Source of the DNA: Paraburkholderia caledonica NBRC 102488
GTDB lineage: Bacteria; Pseudomonadota; Gammaproteobacteria; Burkholderiales; Burkholderiaceae
DNA length: 64,000 nt
Direction of reading: 5' to 3'
Assembly (NCBI RefSeq): GCF_000685095.1
Contig: NZ_BAYE01000021.1
Span: 1-64,000 of the forward strand
Shown here: positions 1 to 9,674 of the stretch, in pieces
Numbering within the stretch: position 1 is the stretch's first letter
Layout: each line of letters opens with the position of its first letter
Notes under the pieces: generated by a model
What the model was told of the DNA's origin: nothing
Seen by the model: only the letters and a program-made list of their open reading frames with translations
The model's database searches: none
Position numbers and translations under genes: made by a program

Positions 1-1185
1 ATAACCCGTCAGTTCCAGATAGGCGCGCCCAAGATCAGCGCCATCGCGGCTCACGCGCACCGCGCCTTCCCAGTACACCGCGCCGGTAGACTGCCGCGAG
101 TCCAGTTCCTGGTCGTCCATCAGCGGATCGAGTTGCCATGTCAGCGCACCGGTTCGCACCGACATCGACACCGGGTACGACGTGTTCGTGCGCGGCGAGC
201 GCCATGTGCGACGCGGCGTAAAGTCGACCTCGTTCGGAGCGAACGTCGTGACTCCTCCGTCGCGGTCGCGCAATGCAGCATGCGCCCACATCGCATGTCC
301 GTCGCGGCTGCGCACCTTGAAGGCCATCAGCGCCGAACCGTCGGAGAGATTGGCGCCCAGCCAGTCCCATCCCACCGCATTCGCGTCGAGCAATGTGCTC
401 GACCACTCATGATCGAGCCATGCAACGCCCGTCACGGCAGTGTCTCCATGCGATGAATCGCCATTGGCGCCCGGTCGCCTCACGCTGCCCGACACGCTCA
501 ATTGCGGCTCGCTGTAGTAGTAACTGGCCTGTTCCGGCCGCGGGCCTTTGCGTGAGTAGCCATGTTCGCCCTGAATCAAAGGCGCTTGCGTTGGCGTTAA
601 CTCGATATGCAACGCGAAATCGCCGGCATCGGCGGCGACATCGTAGCGGCCATCGGCGGCACGAACGATTTTCCACGCGTCGAGCTTGACGTCGGTATTC
701 GCGGGCTTCGCGTAGGCGAGGCCGAATCCCTCGCGCCCAATTCGCTGATCGTGCACGAGGTGGCCGAGTGCAGGATCACTCAACGCAGCGTGTGCGATGA
801 TCAATTGAGAAGGCGCAAAAGCACTCGGATCGGCGGCATCGTGTCCCGTTGCCGAACGGAAGAATGTGATCTGAAAACCGAGCGGCCGATTATCGGGCGT
901 AGTCAACCAGCCGGTGGCGTACCACCACTCGGTGCGAAAATCGGCGTGAGCGCCGGTGTCCATCGGCAGCGCGATCTGGTGGTCTTTCGTGACGACGGCA
1001 AATTCCGGCGGTGCGGCAGCGACCATGTTGGCCGACAAGGCGAACGCGCCGACAACGAACAAGTGGGAGACTCGTGGGCGAGTCCGACGAAAACGCGCGG
1101 CCGAAACCTCGATCCCCGTTTTCGCCCAATGCATGGATTGAGGCGCCATCGATTGACGCGCCACTAACCGGCGCAAAGCTCGCAT
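1..1185 (-). CDS. CrtC/AttH lipocalin-like protein (partial, 3' end beyond window)
   Basis: The reverse strand is open from an ATG at 1185 to the left edge, giving 395 codons without the stop. The N-terminus has a long basic stretch and then a hydrophobic segment ending near AAAPPEF, so an export signal is likely. An EWWY motif within DFRTEWWYATGWL is characteristic of the hydroxyneurosporene synthase (CrtC)/AttH family, which has a paired lipocalin-like fold. Its ATG overlaps the permease stop codon (TGATG), so it is translationally coupled to the FtsX-like permease and ATPase upstream. In other bacteria AttH-like proteins accompany Att-type ABC exporters, and the substrate is unknown. A carotenoid hydratase role is not supported because no carotenoid genes are nearby. 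Confidence 0.85.
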   Translation of the reverse strand, partial: MRALRRLVARQSMAPQSMHWAKTGIEVSAARFRRTRPRVSHLFVVGAFALSANMVAAAPPEFAVVTKDHQIALPMDTGAHADFRTEWWYATGWLTTPDNRPLGFQITFFRSATGHDAADPSAFAPSQLIIAHAALSDPALGHLVHDQRIGREGFGLAYAKPANTDVKLDAWKIVRAADGRYDVAADAGDFALHIELTPTQAPLIQGEHGYSRKGPRPEQASYYYSEPQLSVSGSVRRPGANGDSSHGDTAVTGVAWLDHEWSSTLLDANAVGWDWLGANLSDGSALMAFKVRSRDGHAMWAHAALRDRDGGVTTFAPNEVDFTPRRTWRSPRTNTSYPVSMSVRTGALTWQLDPLMDDQELDSRQSTGAVYWEGAVRVSRDGADLGRAYLELTGY

Positions 1186-3764
1186 CACCAGTCCTCCTTG
1201 ACCGCGCGCACTGCATCCACGGAAACGGCGCCACGTCCCGCAATCACCGCTGTGGAACACGACGACGCGAGCATCACGAGTGCAACTGTGCCCAGCATCG
1301 TCCACGGAACATGCAGCGACATGCTCCAGTGAAACGACTGCGGATTGACGACGAATACAAGAATCAGACTGATCGCAAAGCCGAGAACAAAACCCATTGC
1401 GATGCCGCACGCGGTGAGCATGCCGCCTTCCAGTGCGAGGATCGCGAGAATTTGCGACCGCGTCACGCCGACGTGCCGCAGCATGCCGAACTCGCGAGCG
1501 CGTGCGAGCGTCTGCGCCGAAAATGTTGCGGCCACGCCGAACAAGCCGATGACGATAGCGACCGCCTCCAGCAGGTATGTGACTGCAAAGCTTCGGTCGA
1601 ATATCACGAGCGTGCGCGCGCGAATGGCGCCAGGTTGCGAGATGTCCAACCTCGCGCCGAAAGGCAGTGCACGCAATCCCGCTATCGCGCGCCCGATGCT
1701 CGAACCTCGCTCGACGGTAACCGCGACATCGGTAGCGCTCGTGTCGGCGGTGAGGCGACGGTAGTCGACAAGCCGTATCTGGATCGCGCCCGTCTGCCGC
1801 GCGTAATCGCGCCATACGCCGGCCACCACGAACACATTTGCACGCTCGCCGATGGGCAAGCGGATACGCTGTCCGAGCTTAAAACCGTATAGATCCACCA
1901 TTGCTTCGGACACCCAAACAGGCGTTTCAGCGCTTCCCAGATCGCGCGGCGTAAGCACAGGTCCCGTCATTTGCAGATTTGCACCCGGATCGGTTGCGTC
2001 GATCTCTCGTGCGAGTATCGCGATGTCCGGACGCGCCGGGTCGAGCGTGATATGTGAAGTGCGCGCGAACGCCGCCCTTGCAATGCCCGGCACGGCCGCA
2101 AGCCGAGTCTGCTCAACAGGACTCAAGCCGCCTGTGTCGCCGTTTTCCGCGACGCGCACATAAAGATCAGCCGACAGTAGATGGATCAGCCAGTCCTCGA
2201 CGGACACACGAAAGCTGGCCACCATGATCGCCATTGCAACGATCAGCGCGAAGCTCGACAACACGCCGCCCATTGCAATCGACGCATGACCCGGCGCATT
2301 CGCCAGACGCGCGAGCGCAAGCGTACTGGCCGCACCGGCCCGTGAGCGTGATGCGAACCCCCGGCTCGCTACGCCGAATATGAAAGCGGTGACCCGCGGC
2401 ATCAATGCAATTCCGCCGATCAGCAGTAGCGCAACGGCCACATAACCGCCAATCGGCGCGTCGAACCATGGCGGTGCTTGCGTGAGAAGCGCGGCGATAA
2501 CCAGGCACAAGAGGGCGGGCCACGGCGTGGCGAGCCGCGCGAGCGCGCCTTCTTCGGCACCGGCCTTGAGTGCGGAAGCGGGCCGTGCGCGCGCTGCTTC
2601 CAGTGCCGGCGCGAGGCTGCCGAGAACTGCCACGGCGATGCCGAGCGTGAGGAAAATCGCAGTTGCGACTGGTTCGAAGCCGACCTGCGGCTGCACGCCG
2701 GGAAAGTAGCCGCCGCCGAGATCGCTGCCGAAAAATCGCAACGCGCCGGCAGCGAGTGTGTAACCGAGCGCGAGGCCGCATAGCGAACCGAGCAAGCCGA
2801 GCAGCGCGCCTTCCAGCAGAATCTGACGCAACAGTTGGCCGCGTGTCAGTCCGAGCACGCGCAGCATCGCAAACTGCGCGCGACGACGCACCACGCTCAG
2901 TGCCTGCGTCGAAAACACGAGGAACGCCCCGGTGAAAAGCGCGACCAGCGCGAGCACGTTCATGTTGATTCGATAGGCGCGCGACAGCCGGTCCGTGCGG
3001 CTCTCGACGTCACGCGCTTCGGCGACGACCCATTGGCTGCCCAACTCATTTTGCAGATCGCGTTTGAAGCGCTCTCGGTCGACACCGCGCTCGAGCTGCA
3101 CGTCGACGCGCGAAAGCTTGCCGACCTTGCCGAACTTCCATTGAACCGCGGCAATATCCATGATCGCGAGCCGTTGACCCGGCCTCGTTCTCACGATGCC
3201 GCCGGCCACCCGCAAGCGCACGATCGACGTGCCGCTTTGGAGCGCCACCTCATCTCCGGTCTTCACACGCAGCCATTCTTGCGCGGCAGTCGAGAGAAAC
3301 ACGGCGTCGGAAGCGAGCGTGTCGAAAGGCTGTCCGGTCGACGGCACGCCCATCAGATCCGGCGCAATGCGGCTTGCCTTGAACACGTCGATGCCGAGAA
3401 CAGGCAAAGCCGCGTTCTGTCCCGGCACCGTGACGTCTAGCGCGAGAACGGGACTCGCAAGCGCGACACCTCTTTGCGTGGCGAGGCGCGCATAGATCGA
3501 CTCGTCGAGTAGCGGCTGAGCGCCGCGCACCTGCAGATCTGCCTGGCCGGAGAGGCTGCGCGCCGCAGCGGAGAACTCGTTGAAGGCCGCGCTGTTGATC
3601 AGTTGCACAGCGTAACCGAGCGCCACACCCAACGCGATGGTTGCGATCGCAACGAGCGCGCGTGCCCGATGACTACGCCATTCGGCGGCGAGCAGCCATC
3701 GTGCAAGAATGCGATGTCCGCGTCCGCGTCCGAGTGCGGAGCGCTGCGAATCAGCGGGCGTCAT
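1185..3764 (-). CDS. FtsX/MacB-type ABC transporter permease
   Basis: This 859-residue membrane protein has an N-terminal transmembrane helix (ARALVAIATIALGVALGYAV), a large periplasmic domain, three central helices, a further helical block, a second periplasmic domain and a C-terminal helix group. This is the duplicated FtsX-domain layout of LolC/AttFG-like or DevC-like permeases. I chose the ATG at 3764 rather than the longer frame because it overlaps the end of the ATPase gene by 14 bases and removes an arginine-rich leader. Its partner is the ATPase encoded just upstream and the CrtC/AttH protein just downstream. The likely role is export or extraction of a lipid or lipoprotein-like substrate across the cell envelope; the substrate itself is not shown by the sequence. 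Confidence 0.88.
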   Translation of the reverse strand: MTPADSQRSALGRGRGHRILARWLLAAEWRSHRARALVAIATIALGVALGYAVQLINSAAFNEFSAAARSLSGQADLQVRGAQPLLDESIYARLATQRGVALASPVLALDVTVPGQNAALPVLGIDVFKASRIAPDLMGVPSTGQPFDTLASDAVFLSTAAQEWLRVKTGDEVALQSGTSIVRLRVAGGIVRTRPGQRLAIMDIAAVQWKFGKVGKLSRVDVQLERGVDRERFKRDLQNELGSQWVVAEARDVESRTDRLSRAYRINMNVLALVALFTGAFLVFSTQALSVVRRRAQFAMLRVLGLTRGQLLRQILLEGALLGLLGSLCGLALGYTLAAGALRFFGSDLGGGYFPGVQPQVGFEPVATAIFLTLGIAVAVLGSLAPALEAARARPASALKAGAEEGALARLATPWPALLCLVIAALLTQAPPWFDAPIGGYVAVALLLIGGIALMPRVTAFIFGVASRGFASRSRAGAASTLALARLANAPGHASIAMGGVLSSFALIVAMAIMVASFRVSVEDWLIHLLSADLYVRVAENGDTGGLSPVEQTRLAAVPGIARAAFARTSHITLDPARPDIAILAREIDATDPGANLQMTGPVLTPRDLGSAETPVWVSEAMVDLYGFKLGQRIRLPIGERANVFVVAGVWRDYARQTGAIQIRLVDYRRLTADTSATDVAVTVERGSSIGRAIAGLRALPFGARLDISQPGAIRARTLVIFDRSFAVTYLLEAVAIVIGLFGVAATFSAQTLARAREFGMLRHVGVTRSQILAILALEGGMLTACGIAMGFVLGFAISLILVFVVNPQSFHWSMSLHVPWTMLGTVALVMLASSCSTAVIAGRGAVSVDAVRAVKEDW

Positions 3765-4500
3765 CGGTTGAACGGGCAGTGATTTGCGCGCCGTGTTGCA
3801 CCTGTGACGGCGTCGGCACTTCCGACGCGGCATGCAAGCCGCCATCGCTGAGAATCATGATGCGGTCGGCGACGGCGGCAGCGGCCTCCGAGTGCGTCAC
3901 CATCATCGTGGCCGCGCCGGTCGCCTTGCTCTGCGCACGAAACAACGCGAGCACGCCGTGGGCCGTATCGGGATCGAGGTTGCCCGTCGGTTCGTCGGCG
4001 AGGATCAGAGTAGGGCGATGGACCAGGGCGCGCGCGATCGCAACGCGTTGCATTTCGCCGCCCGACAGTTGCCGTGGAAAGTCATCACCGCGGCCTTCGA
4101 GTCCGACTGCCGCTAGCATGTCGAGCGCCGCGGAAGAGGGCAACTCGTTTAGCAGCAGTGGCAGCGCGACGTTCTGCGCAAGCGTCAAATGCGGCAGCAC
4201 GTGAAACGCCTGAAACACAAAGCCGAGTTTTTGCCTGCGCAGACGCGTCGCGGCATTGTCGTCGAGACGCGACACGGCATGGCCGCCGATCATCACATCG
4301 CCGCTGTCCGCCTGATCGAGCCCGGCAATCAGATTGAGCAGCGTCGATTTGCCGACGCCTGAGTCGCCCATGATCGCGACGAACTCGCCGGGCGCGAGTG
4401 TGAAGTCGAGATTTGCGAGCACGACGCGGCCCGCGCCGTAAGTCTTGCTAAGCCCGCGGCACTCGAGCGCGGGAACGACACCTTCGTGAGAAAACACCAT
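3751..4500 (-). CDS. LolD-like ABC transporter ATP-binding protein
   Basis: This 249-residue ATPase belongs to the MacB/LolD group that pairs with FtsX-type permeases. Walker A is GDSGVGKS at residues 45-52, the signature LSGGE is at 145-149 and Walker B LILADE at 165-170, followed by PTGNLD, which is typical of LolD-like proteins. I chose the ATG at 4500 because conserved homology begins a few residues later (ALECRGLSKTYG). The longer open frame to 4896 lies in AT-richer DNA and shows no recognisable domain. It is the first gene of a three-gene operon with the permease and the AttH-like protein. It would power the mechanotransmission-type permease from the cytoplasmic face. Confidence 0.9.
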   Translation of the reverse strand: MVFSHEGVVPALECRGLSKTYGAGRVVLANLDFTLAPGEFVAIMGDSGVGKSTLLNLIAGLDQADSGDVMIGGHAVSRLDDNAATRLRRQKLGFVFQAFHVLPHLTLAQNVALPLLLNELPSSAALDMLAAVGLEGRGDDFPRQLSGGEMQRVAIARALVHRPTLILADEPTGNLDPDTAHGVLALFRAQSKATGAATMMVTHSEAAAAVADRIMILSDGGLHAASEVPTPSQVQHGAQITARSTDDAR

Positions 4501-5146
4501 GCAAGGTCCGGAGAATGAGGTCGACGCGGCGGCATCCGCTCGCCGAATGCGCGGCCTTCGATGTGTTGACCGCCGAAGTATATTCGGCTTCTGTAAGGTG
4601 CGTCGGCGCATCCGCTCCTCGTGTGAAGCCTGCGTCCGGTGACGGCTTTTCCCGACATGGCACCTGGTTGCGCGCCTGCTCCTGCAAAAAAATATTTCTG
4701 TCCAATAAAGCGCCGGCTGCAGTTTGGTACTCGAAAAGACCGGCACGCGGCGCTGTCGAACGCATTCCGTGTGCCTCGAGACGATATCGCCATGGCGCAC
4801 ATCATGAACTGCCCGTAAATAGTGGTCAAAAGCGCGCTTCTGCGGGAAATTCGTCGGGCCGCGAACGATCGCCATTCTGTTTGTGCAGGTGCACATTTTT
4901 TCACCTTGTGCAAGCGACGCTGCCGCAATAAGTCATTGTCTGGGGCATTAACGCAATGTTGCGCTGCAAAACTATTCTTATCTTGGTAATCTCCCACCTC
5001 GTCGTTCGACTGCGGGTAAACGTGTAGTCGAGCGAAGTCTGCACACGACGCCCCTGCTGGCCCCGAACCCTACATATTCGCTTCAATGCTTTCGAAATCG
5101 AAAGCGTTGGTGCGGCGTTTTGTACTTCAAGTTTTCGACAGCGCAC
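4501..5146. other. Intergenic region with no supported gene
   Basis: These 646 bases separate the divergently transcribed exporter operon and the NuoM homologue. Short open frames exist on both strands, but none shows a domain, a ribosome site or balanced composition. The DNA is locally AT-richer than its neighbours, for example near 4690-4710 and 4890-4985, as expected for divergent promoters. A hairpin at 5085-5108 is listed separately. Confidence 0.6.
5085..5108 (+). promoter_or_regulatory. Inverted repeat in the nuoM-like leader
   Basis: AATGCTTTCG at 5085-5094 pairs with CGAAAGCGTT at 5099-5108 around an AAAT loop, with one G-T wobble. It ends 38 bases before the chosen ATG and has no T-run. 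It could be an operator or a leader hairpin; there is no direct evidence for either. Confidence 0.4.
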
Positions 5147-6700
5147 ATGCCATTGCCTCTCCTTAGTCTGCTTATCTGGATCCCTATCGTTGCCGGCCTC
5201 GTCGTTTTGCGAGCCGGGTCGGACACGGCTCGCGGCCGTACACGGTGGCTCGCATTGATCGGCGCGTTTGCGGGCTTCGTACCCGTGATTCCGCTGGTCG
5301 CGAATTTCCGCAACGAAGCGACGTCGATGCAATTCGTCGAAAACGTCAGATGGTCACCGACTTTCGATATCGCGTGGCACGTCGGCGTCGACGGCATTTC
5401 GCTGTGGCTCGTCGCGTTGACCGCACTGACGACGATCATCATCGTGGTCGCTTCGTGGGAGTCGATCACCGAGCGCACTGCGCAGTACTTCGGCGCATTC
5501 CTGATGTTGTCCGGTTTCATGCAGGCCGTGTTTACGTCGCTCGACGGCATGATGTTCTTCGTCTCGTTCGAAGCAACGTTGATTCCGCTTTATTTGCTGA
5601 TTGGCACATGGGGACACTCCAATCGCTCGTATGCCGCAGTGAAGTTCTTCTTCGTGTCGTTCCTTGGCTCGCTGATGATGCTGATGTCGATGCTGTATCT
5701 GTACAGCCAGACGCATAGCTTCGACCTTGCGCTGTGGCGGGAAACGCGCCTTGGCACGATGCCTCAAGTACTGATCTTTCTCGGTTTCCTCGCGGCATTC
5801 GGCGTGAAGGTGCCCATGTGGCCGCTCCATACATGGTTGCCCGACGTTCACCTCGACGGTCCCACTGGCGCTGCCGTGATGATCGGCATGCTCAAACTCG
5901 GGGGCTACGGCCTGCTGCGTTTCGCATTGCCGATCGCACCGCAGGCAAGCCACTTTTTCGCGCCGATGATAATTACGCTGTCGCTCGTCGCGGTGATCTA
6001 TTCGAGTCTTCTCGCGCTCGTGCAGACCGACATGCGCCGCCTGCTCGCGTATTCGACGGTGGCTCACATGGGCCTCGTCACGTTGGGTCTGTTCGTCTTC
6101 AACCGTATCGGTCAGGCCGGCGCGATCGTGCAGATGCTGTCGTACGGCGTGGTGTCCGGCGCCATGCTGTTGTGCACGGGCATGCTCTACGATCGCACCA
6201 AAACGGCCGCGATCGCCGAGTACGGCGGCGTTGCCAACACCATGCCGCGTTTCGCCGCGTTCGTGATGTTGTTTTCGATGGCGAATGTCGGCCTGCCGGG
6301 CACGTCCGGTTTCGTCGGCGAATTCATGGTGCTGATGGGCGCGATTCGCTTTAACTTCTGGATCGGCGCAATGGCGGCGTCTACGCTGATTCTGAGCGCG
6401 GCCTACACGTTGTGGATGTATAAGCGCGTAATTTTTGGTGCGATTGCGAATGCGCGTGTGGGCAACCTGAAAGATGTCGGCAGGCGCGAATTCGTGTTGC
6501 TCGGCGCAATGGCGTTGCTGGTACTCGCAATCGGACTGGATCCGAAGCCTCTCACCGACGCCATCGACCCGTCGGTCGGTACGTTGCTGTCGCAATCGGA
6601 GCGCTCCACGCGTCCGGAGCCGACGCCCCGCGATGGCGGCGATCACCTGCAAGCAGCAGCCCCCACAGCGGTTGTTGCCGTAACCCGTACGCCAGGTTGA
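5147..6700 (+). CDS. Stand-alone NuoM-family (complex I subunit M) antiporter-like protein
   Basis: This 517-residue polytopic membrane protein matches the NADH-quinone oxidoreductase chain M family. It keeps the glutamate of the SFEATLIP segment and the lysine region KVPMWPLHTWLPD followed by LKLGGYGLL, which form the proton-channel hallmark of NuoM. I chose the ATG at 5147; a TTG at 5120 in frame would add nine residues. No other nuo, mrp or dab gene lies within the window, so it cannot be part of a normal nuo operon here. A C-terminal tail of about 40 residues rich in Pro, Arg and Thr extends past the last helix. Its role could be a solitary proton or cation translocator or a partner of a distant complex. 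Confidence 0.85.
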   Translation: MPLPLLSLLIWIPIVAGLVVLRAGSDTARGRTRWLALIGAFAGFVPVIPLVANFRNEATSMQFVENVRWSPTFDIAWHVGVDGISLWLVALTALTTIIIVVASWESITERTAQYFGAFLMLSGFMQAVFTSLDGMMFFVSFEATLIPLYLLIGTWGHSNRSYAAVKFFFVSFLGSLMMLMSMLYLYSQTHSFDLALWRETRLGTMPQVLIFLGFLAAFGVKVPMWPLHTWLPDVHLDGPTGAAVMIGMLKLGGYGLLRFALPIAPQASHFFAPMIITLSLVAVIYSSLLALVQTDMRRLLAYSTVAHMGLVTLGLFVFNRIGQAGAIVQMLSYGVVSGAMLLCTGMLYDRTKTAAIAEYGGVANTMPRFAAFVMLFSMANVGLPGTSGFVGEFMVLMGAIRFNFWIGAMAASTLILSAAYTLWMYKRVIFGAIANARVGNLKDVGRREFVLLGAMALLVLAIGLDPKPLTDAIDPSVGTLLSQSERSTRPEPTPRDGGDHLQAAAPTAVVAVTRTPG

Positions 6701-6828
6701 CAGGGCAGTGTGAATGCCGGAATAGTCGATTCCCGTTCGGCAGAATGCGCGCACAATAGACGCATATGCCGCATATGCCGAACTGAGCACGAATCGCACT
6801 TTTCATGCAGTCACACACAGGAGAGCCC

Positions 6829-7221
6829 ATGAGTCAGCAGAAAGCCGTGGAGTATTCCGCAGCGTCGCCCGAAGTCAAAGCCGTGTACGACGATATCAAG
6901 GAGACGCGTCAGGTCGACGACGTCAACAACTTCTGGAAGTACATCGCGCAGCATCCGCCGACGCTCGCGCGCACGTGGGACAGTCTGAAAGACGTGATGA
7001 AGCCCGGCGCGCTCGATCCGTTAATGAAAGAACTGCTCTACGTGGCCGTGAGCGTGACGAACAACTGCGGTTATTGCGTTGCGAGTCACACGGCCGCCGC
7101 TCGCCGTGCGGGTATGACCGATGAGATGTTTGGCGAACTGCTCGCAGTAGTTGGCATGGCTAACGAAACGAACCGCCTCGCGGTGGGATACCGCGTGCCG
7201 ATCGACCCAGCGTTCGAGTAG
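6829..7221 (+). CDS. AhpD-like carboxymuconolactone decarboxylase family protein
   Basis: This is a 130-residue CMD-family protein. The motif C80-G-Y-C83-V-A-S-H87 is the redox-active CxxC plus histidine arrangement of AhpD-type alkylhydroperoxidase proteins. I chose the ATG at 6829 because a good ribosome site (CAGGAGAG) lies just upstream; the in-frame start at 6805 lacks one. The gene stands alone, convergent with the HAD hydrolase with only 6 bases between stop codons. A disulfide reductase or peroxidase role is likely from the motif; the partner (normally AhpC or a peroxiredoxin) is not encoded nearby. Confidence 0.88.
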   Translation: MSQQKAVEYSAASPEVKAVYDDIKETRQVDDVNNFWKYIAQHPPTLARTWDSLKDVMKPGALDPLMKELLYVAVSVTNNCGYCVASHTAAARRAGMTDEMFGELLAVVGMANETNRLAVGYRVPIDPAFE

Positions 7222-7227
7222 GCCGAT

Positions 7228-7917
7228 TTACGCCTTGCCGCGCCACGCGGCAAGCAAACCCGGCAAGTCGTTCATGTCGCGAAACACCTGAGTCACACCG
7301 ACTGCCTGCAATGCGGCAGCGCTGCTATGCCCGAACTCGTTCGGGCAGTAACCGAACACCGTCGCGCCGGCTGCAACGCCGGCAGTCGCGCCCGTCACCG
7401 TGTCTTCGACAATAGCGCAGTGCGCTGGGTCCACATCCAACGCCGCCGCCGCGGCGAGATACACATCGGGGAACGGCTTGCTCCGCGGGGTTTCGTGACC
7501 GCTGAAGATGCGCCCCTCGAAGCAGTCCAGGATCCCGGCCTTGGCCAATTGCAATTCGACTTTGATCCGATCCGCACCGGACGCAACAGCAATTCGTCCC
7601 TTCAAGGTTGCGTGGAGCGAACGCACCGCTGTGGCGGCGCCCGGTATCGCGGTCAATTCCTGTTCGAGCGCTGCGTTGCGGCGCGCGCGAAATTGCATCA
7701 GCCAGTCGGTCGTGATCGCAACACCAGTGCGCGCTTCGATCAGCGGCGCTTCGTCCTTCACCGCCTTGCCGACAAAAATACGCATCGTCTCTTCAATGCT
7801 CAGGTGCCAGCCCAACTCACCGAGCATCTCGGTGAGTACGCGGTTAGTGATCGGCTCTGAGTCGACGAGCACGCCGTCGCAATCGAAAAGTACGGCGTGA
7901 AACGGAAAATCGGCCAT
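7228..7917 (-). CDS. HAD-superfamily phosphatase (phosphoglycolate phosphatase/beta-phosphoglucomutase-like)
   Basis: This 229-residue HAD subfamily IA hydrolase has motif I FDCDGVLVDS, with the nucleophile D12 and acid/base D14. It also has a helical cap, a threonine/serine motif II region near AVASGADR, a lysine in the SGHETPRSKPFPDVYL segment and motif IV VEDTVTGATAG. I chose the ATG at 7917 because the family begins directly with the beta strand before motif I; the open frame further upstream is arginine-rich and lacks homology. It lies 94 bases downstream of the di-haem peroxidase on the same strand and may be cotranscribed. The substrate cannot be assigned. Confidence 0.88.
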   Translation of the reverse strand: MADFPFHAVLFDCDGVLVDSEPITNRVLTEMLGELGWHLSIEETMRIFVGKAVKDEAPLIEARTGVAITTDWLMQFRARRNAALEQELTAIPGAATAVRSLHATLKGRIAVASGADRIKVELQLAKAGILDCFEGRIFSGHETPRSKPFPDVYLAAAAALDVDPAHCAIVEDTVTGATAGVAAGATVFGYCPNEFGHSSAAALQAVGVTQVFRDMNDLPGLLAAWRGKA

Positions 7918-8011
7918 CGGGAAGAGTGGGAAGAGATCGCGGAACGGGAGAGCATACAACAACGCGCCGCGTGGCGCTGCGCGCTTGCGTGACCGCGCGC
8001 AGCGCGAAGAG

Positions 8012-9463
8012 TCACGATCCCTTGGCGTCAAACCCGTCACTCAAGGTCTTCATGAACGCAATAATGTCCTGAATATCCTGATCCGTCATTGCAGGCTGAT
8101 CTCCAGGTTTGCGATCGAAGGGTGCGTCGGACACATCTACGTTCGCGTGAAACTGCGGCGGCAGATCGTTGTACTTCTGCACCTTGCCCGATGCATCGCG
8201 CGGATAGATCTTTTCCGGCGACGTATTACGCAAATTGTAGAAGTCCATCACCTGCTTCAGGTCGTGATACACGCCGTTGTGAAAGAACACCTTCCGGTTC
8301 GCGACATTGCGTAGTGTGGGTGTCAGGAACATCCCGCAATACTGCGTCTGTTTCGCGAGATCTCCACGAAACGGCCCACATACCCCCATATCGAAGAACT
8401 TTGGATCTTTATTCGCGGGAATGGCAGGATTGCGCGGCACACCCAGCGCTTCGTATTGCGTATCGGTAAACACCGGCGGCAGGCCGTCCTTGCTCGGCTG
8501 ACTCAGGTGGCAGCCCGCGCAATTCGCTTTGTCCTTGTCGTTGAACAATTGCAGGCCGTGCAGTTCGGCATGCGTGAGGCGAGCTTTGCCTTCCAGCCAG
8601 TAATCATACTTACTCGTGAACGCGTGGAATGACGGATCTTCGATCTGATAACGCCCCACCGCGAACATCGCTTCCGAAATCAGCAGGCTCGGATTGCCGA
8701 CAATGGCCGGCCCGAACATCTGCTTGAACTGGTCGATGTACTTCGTCTGCAACAGTTTGTGCGCGACGTCTTCCGGCGTTTTGTTGGCCATTTCGACGGG
8801 ATTCGTCAGCGGGCCGATTGCCTGGTCCTGCAAAGTATCGGCGCGGCCGTCCCAGAAGAGCCCGCCTTGCGGCACCATCGCCGGAGCGGCAGGCGTGGCG
8901 AGAGCGGTCTTTTGCGCACGCGCCACGCCGCTTGCCTGCGAAGCGAGTTGCGTCAGATCCACCGGCACATCCGTGTCGCCCTGGTCGGGACCAATGCTGA
9001 ACGGCGCCTGACGATACAGATACGTGAGCGATGGCGGCGGACGAAAACCCGCGTCGGTCATATGCGCGCCGCCGAGCTGAACAGGAAACGCGTTGTCCGG
9101 CGCGTACGAGTTCTTCGGCGAGTGGCACGACGCGCAAGACTGCGTGCCCGAAGCCGACAGCGACTGGTCGAAAAATATCTCCTTGCCGAGCAGCGCCACC
9201 GCGCTCAGTGGCGCGCTTGCCGGACGCAAAAGATGCATCGGTCGAGGGTTCGCGCCTGTGAGGTTCTCAACGATCGTGCCGACTGAGGCCGGCATCCGCT
9301 CCGGATAAACAAGCGCATATGCGCTGAGCGCGACGGCCGCGATAGCGATGCAGGCGGCGCTGCGTGCAAGCAGCCGGAGCACTGAGCGGCGCGCGAGAAC
9401 GGGACCGGGTTCGCCGCTCGCGGGAAGAGTCGGCGGCAGGGCGGCGTCTGGAGCTTGGTTCAT
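8012..9463 (-). CDS. MauG/CcpA-type di-haem cytochrome c peroxidase
   Basis: This 483-residue protein has an N-terminal membrane anchor or uncleaved signal (about residues 31-52) and two c-type haem sites, C110-A-S-C-H114 and C315-A-G-C-H319. The di-haem architecture, the FWDGRADTLQDQAIGPL segment and the TPTLRNVANRKVFFHNGVY segment are typical of the bacterial cytochrome c peroxidase/MauG family. It would act in the periplasm, reducing H2O2 with electrons from small cytochromes or oxidising a protein substrate. An 8-cysteine arrangement or a MauG substrate gene is not present nearby, so peroxidase is the simpler call. The HAD phosphatase follows on the same strand. Confidence 0.9.
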   Translation of the reverse strand: MNQAPDAALPPTLPASGEPGPVLARRSVLRLLARSAACIAIAAVALSAYALVYPERMPASVGTIVENLTGANPRPMHLLRPASAPLSAVALLGKEIFFDQSLSASGTQSCASCHSPKNSYAPDNAFPVQLGGAHMTDAGFRPPPSLTYLYRQAPFSIGPDQGDTDVPVDLTQLASQASGVARAQKTALATPAAPAMVPQGGLFWDGRADTLQDQAIGPLTNPVEMANKTPEDVAHKLLQTKYIDQFKQMFGPAIVGNPSLLISEAMFAVGRYQIEDPSFHAFTSKYDYWLEGKARLTHAELHGLQLFNDKDKANCAGCHLSQPSKDGLPPVFTDTQYEALGVPRNPAIPANKDPKFFDMGVCGPFRGDLAKQTQYCGMFLTPTLRNVANRKVFFHNGVYHDLKQVMDFYNLRNTSPEKIYPRDASGKVQKYNDLPPQFHANVDVSDAPFDRKPGDQPAMTDQDIQDIIAFMKTLSDGFDAKGS

Positions 9464-9674
9464 GGCGGTCGTGACAATAGTTCTTCTGATGCGATCAAAA
9501 GGGCAAATCGAGCCAGCACGTATGCACTGGCTCGACGCCGACTACGCTTTGCTGCAAGCCGTGCTCTGCGTCATGACACCGCGTTGGTCAGCGATGCGCG
9601 CGAGATACTCGCGCATCGCATGAACGCGGGTTGCCTGGTCGCAAGTTTTTGCGCGGCTCCTGTCCAGCTGTTCG

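Noticed and set aside
4515..4931. 138-codon frame in the 4501-5146 gap
   Set aside because: Cys/Arg-rich without a domain or ribosome site; more likely non-coding promoter DNA.
5354..6799. Long antisense open frame opposite the NuoM-like gene
   Set aside because: It is rich in His and Arg with no domain, as expected from the opposite strand of a hydrophobic GC-rich gene.
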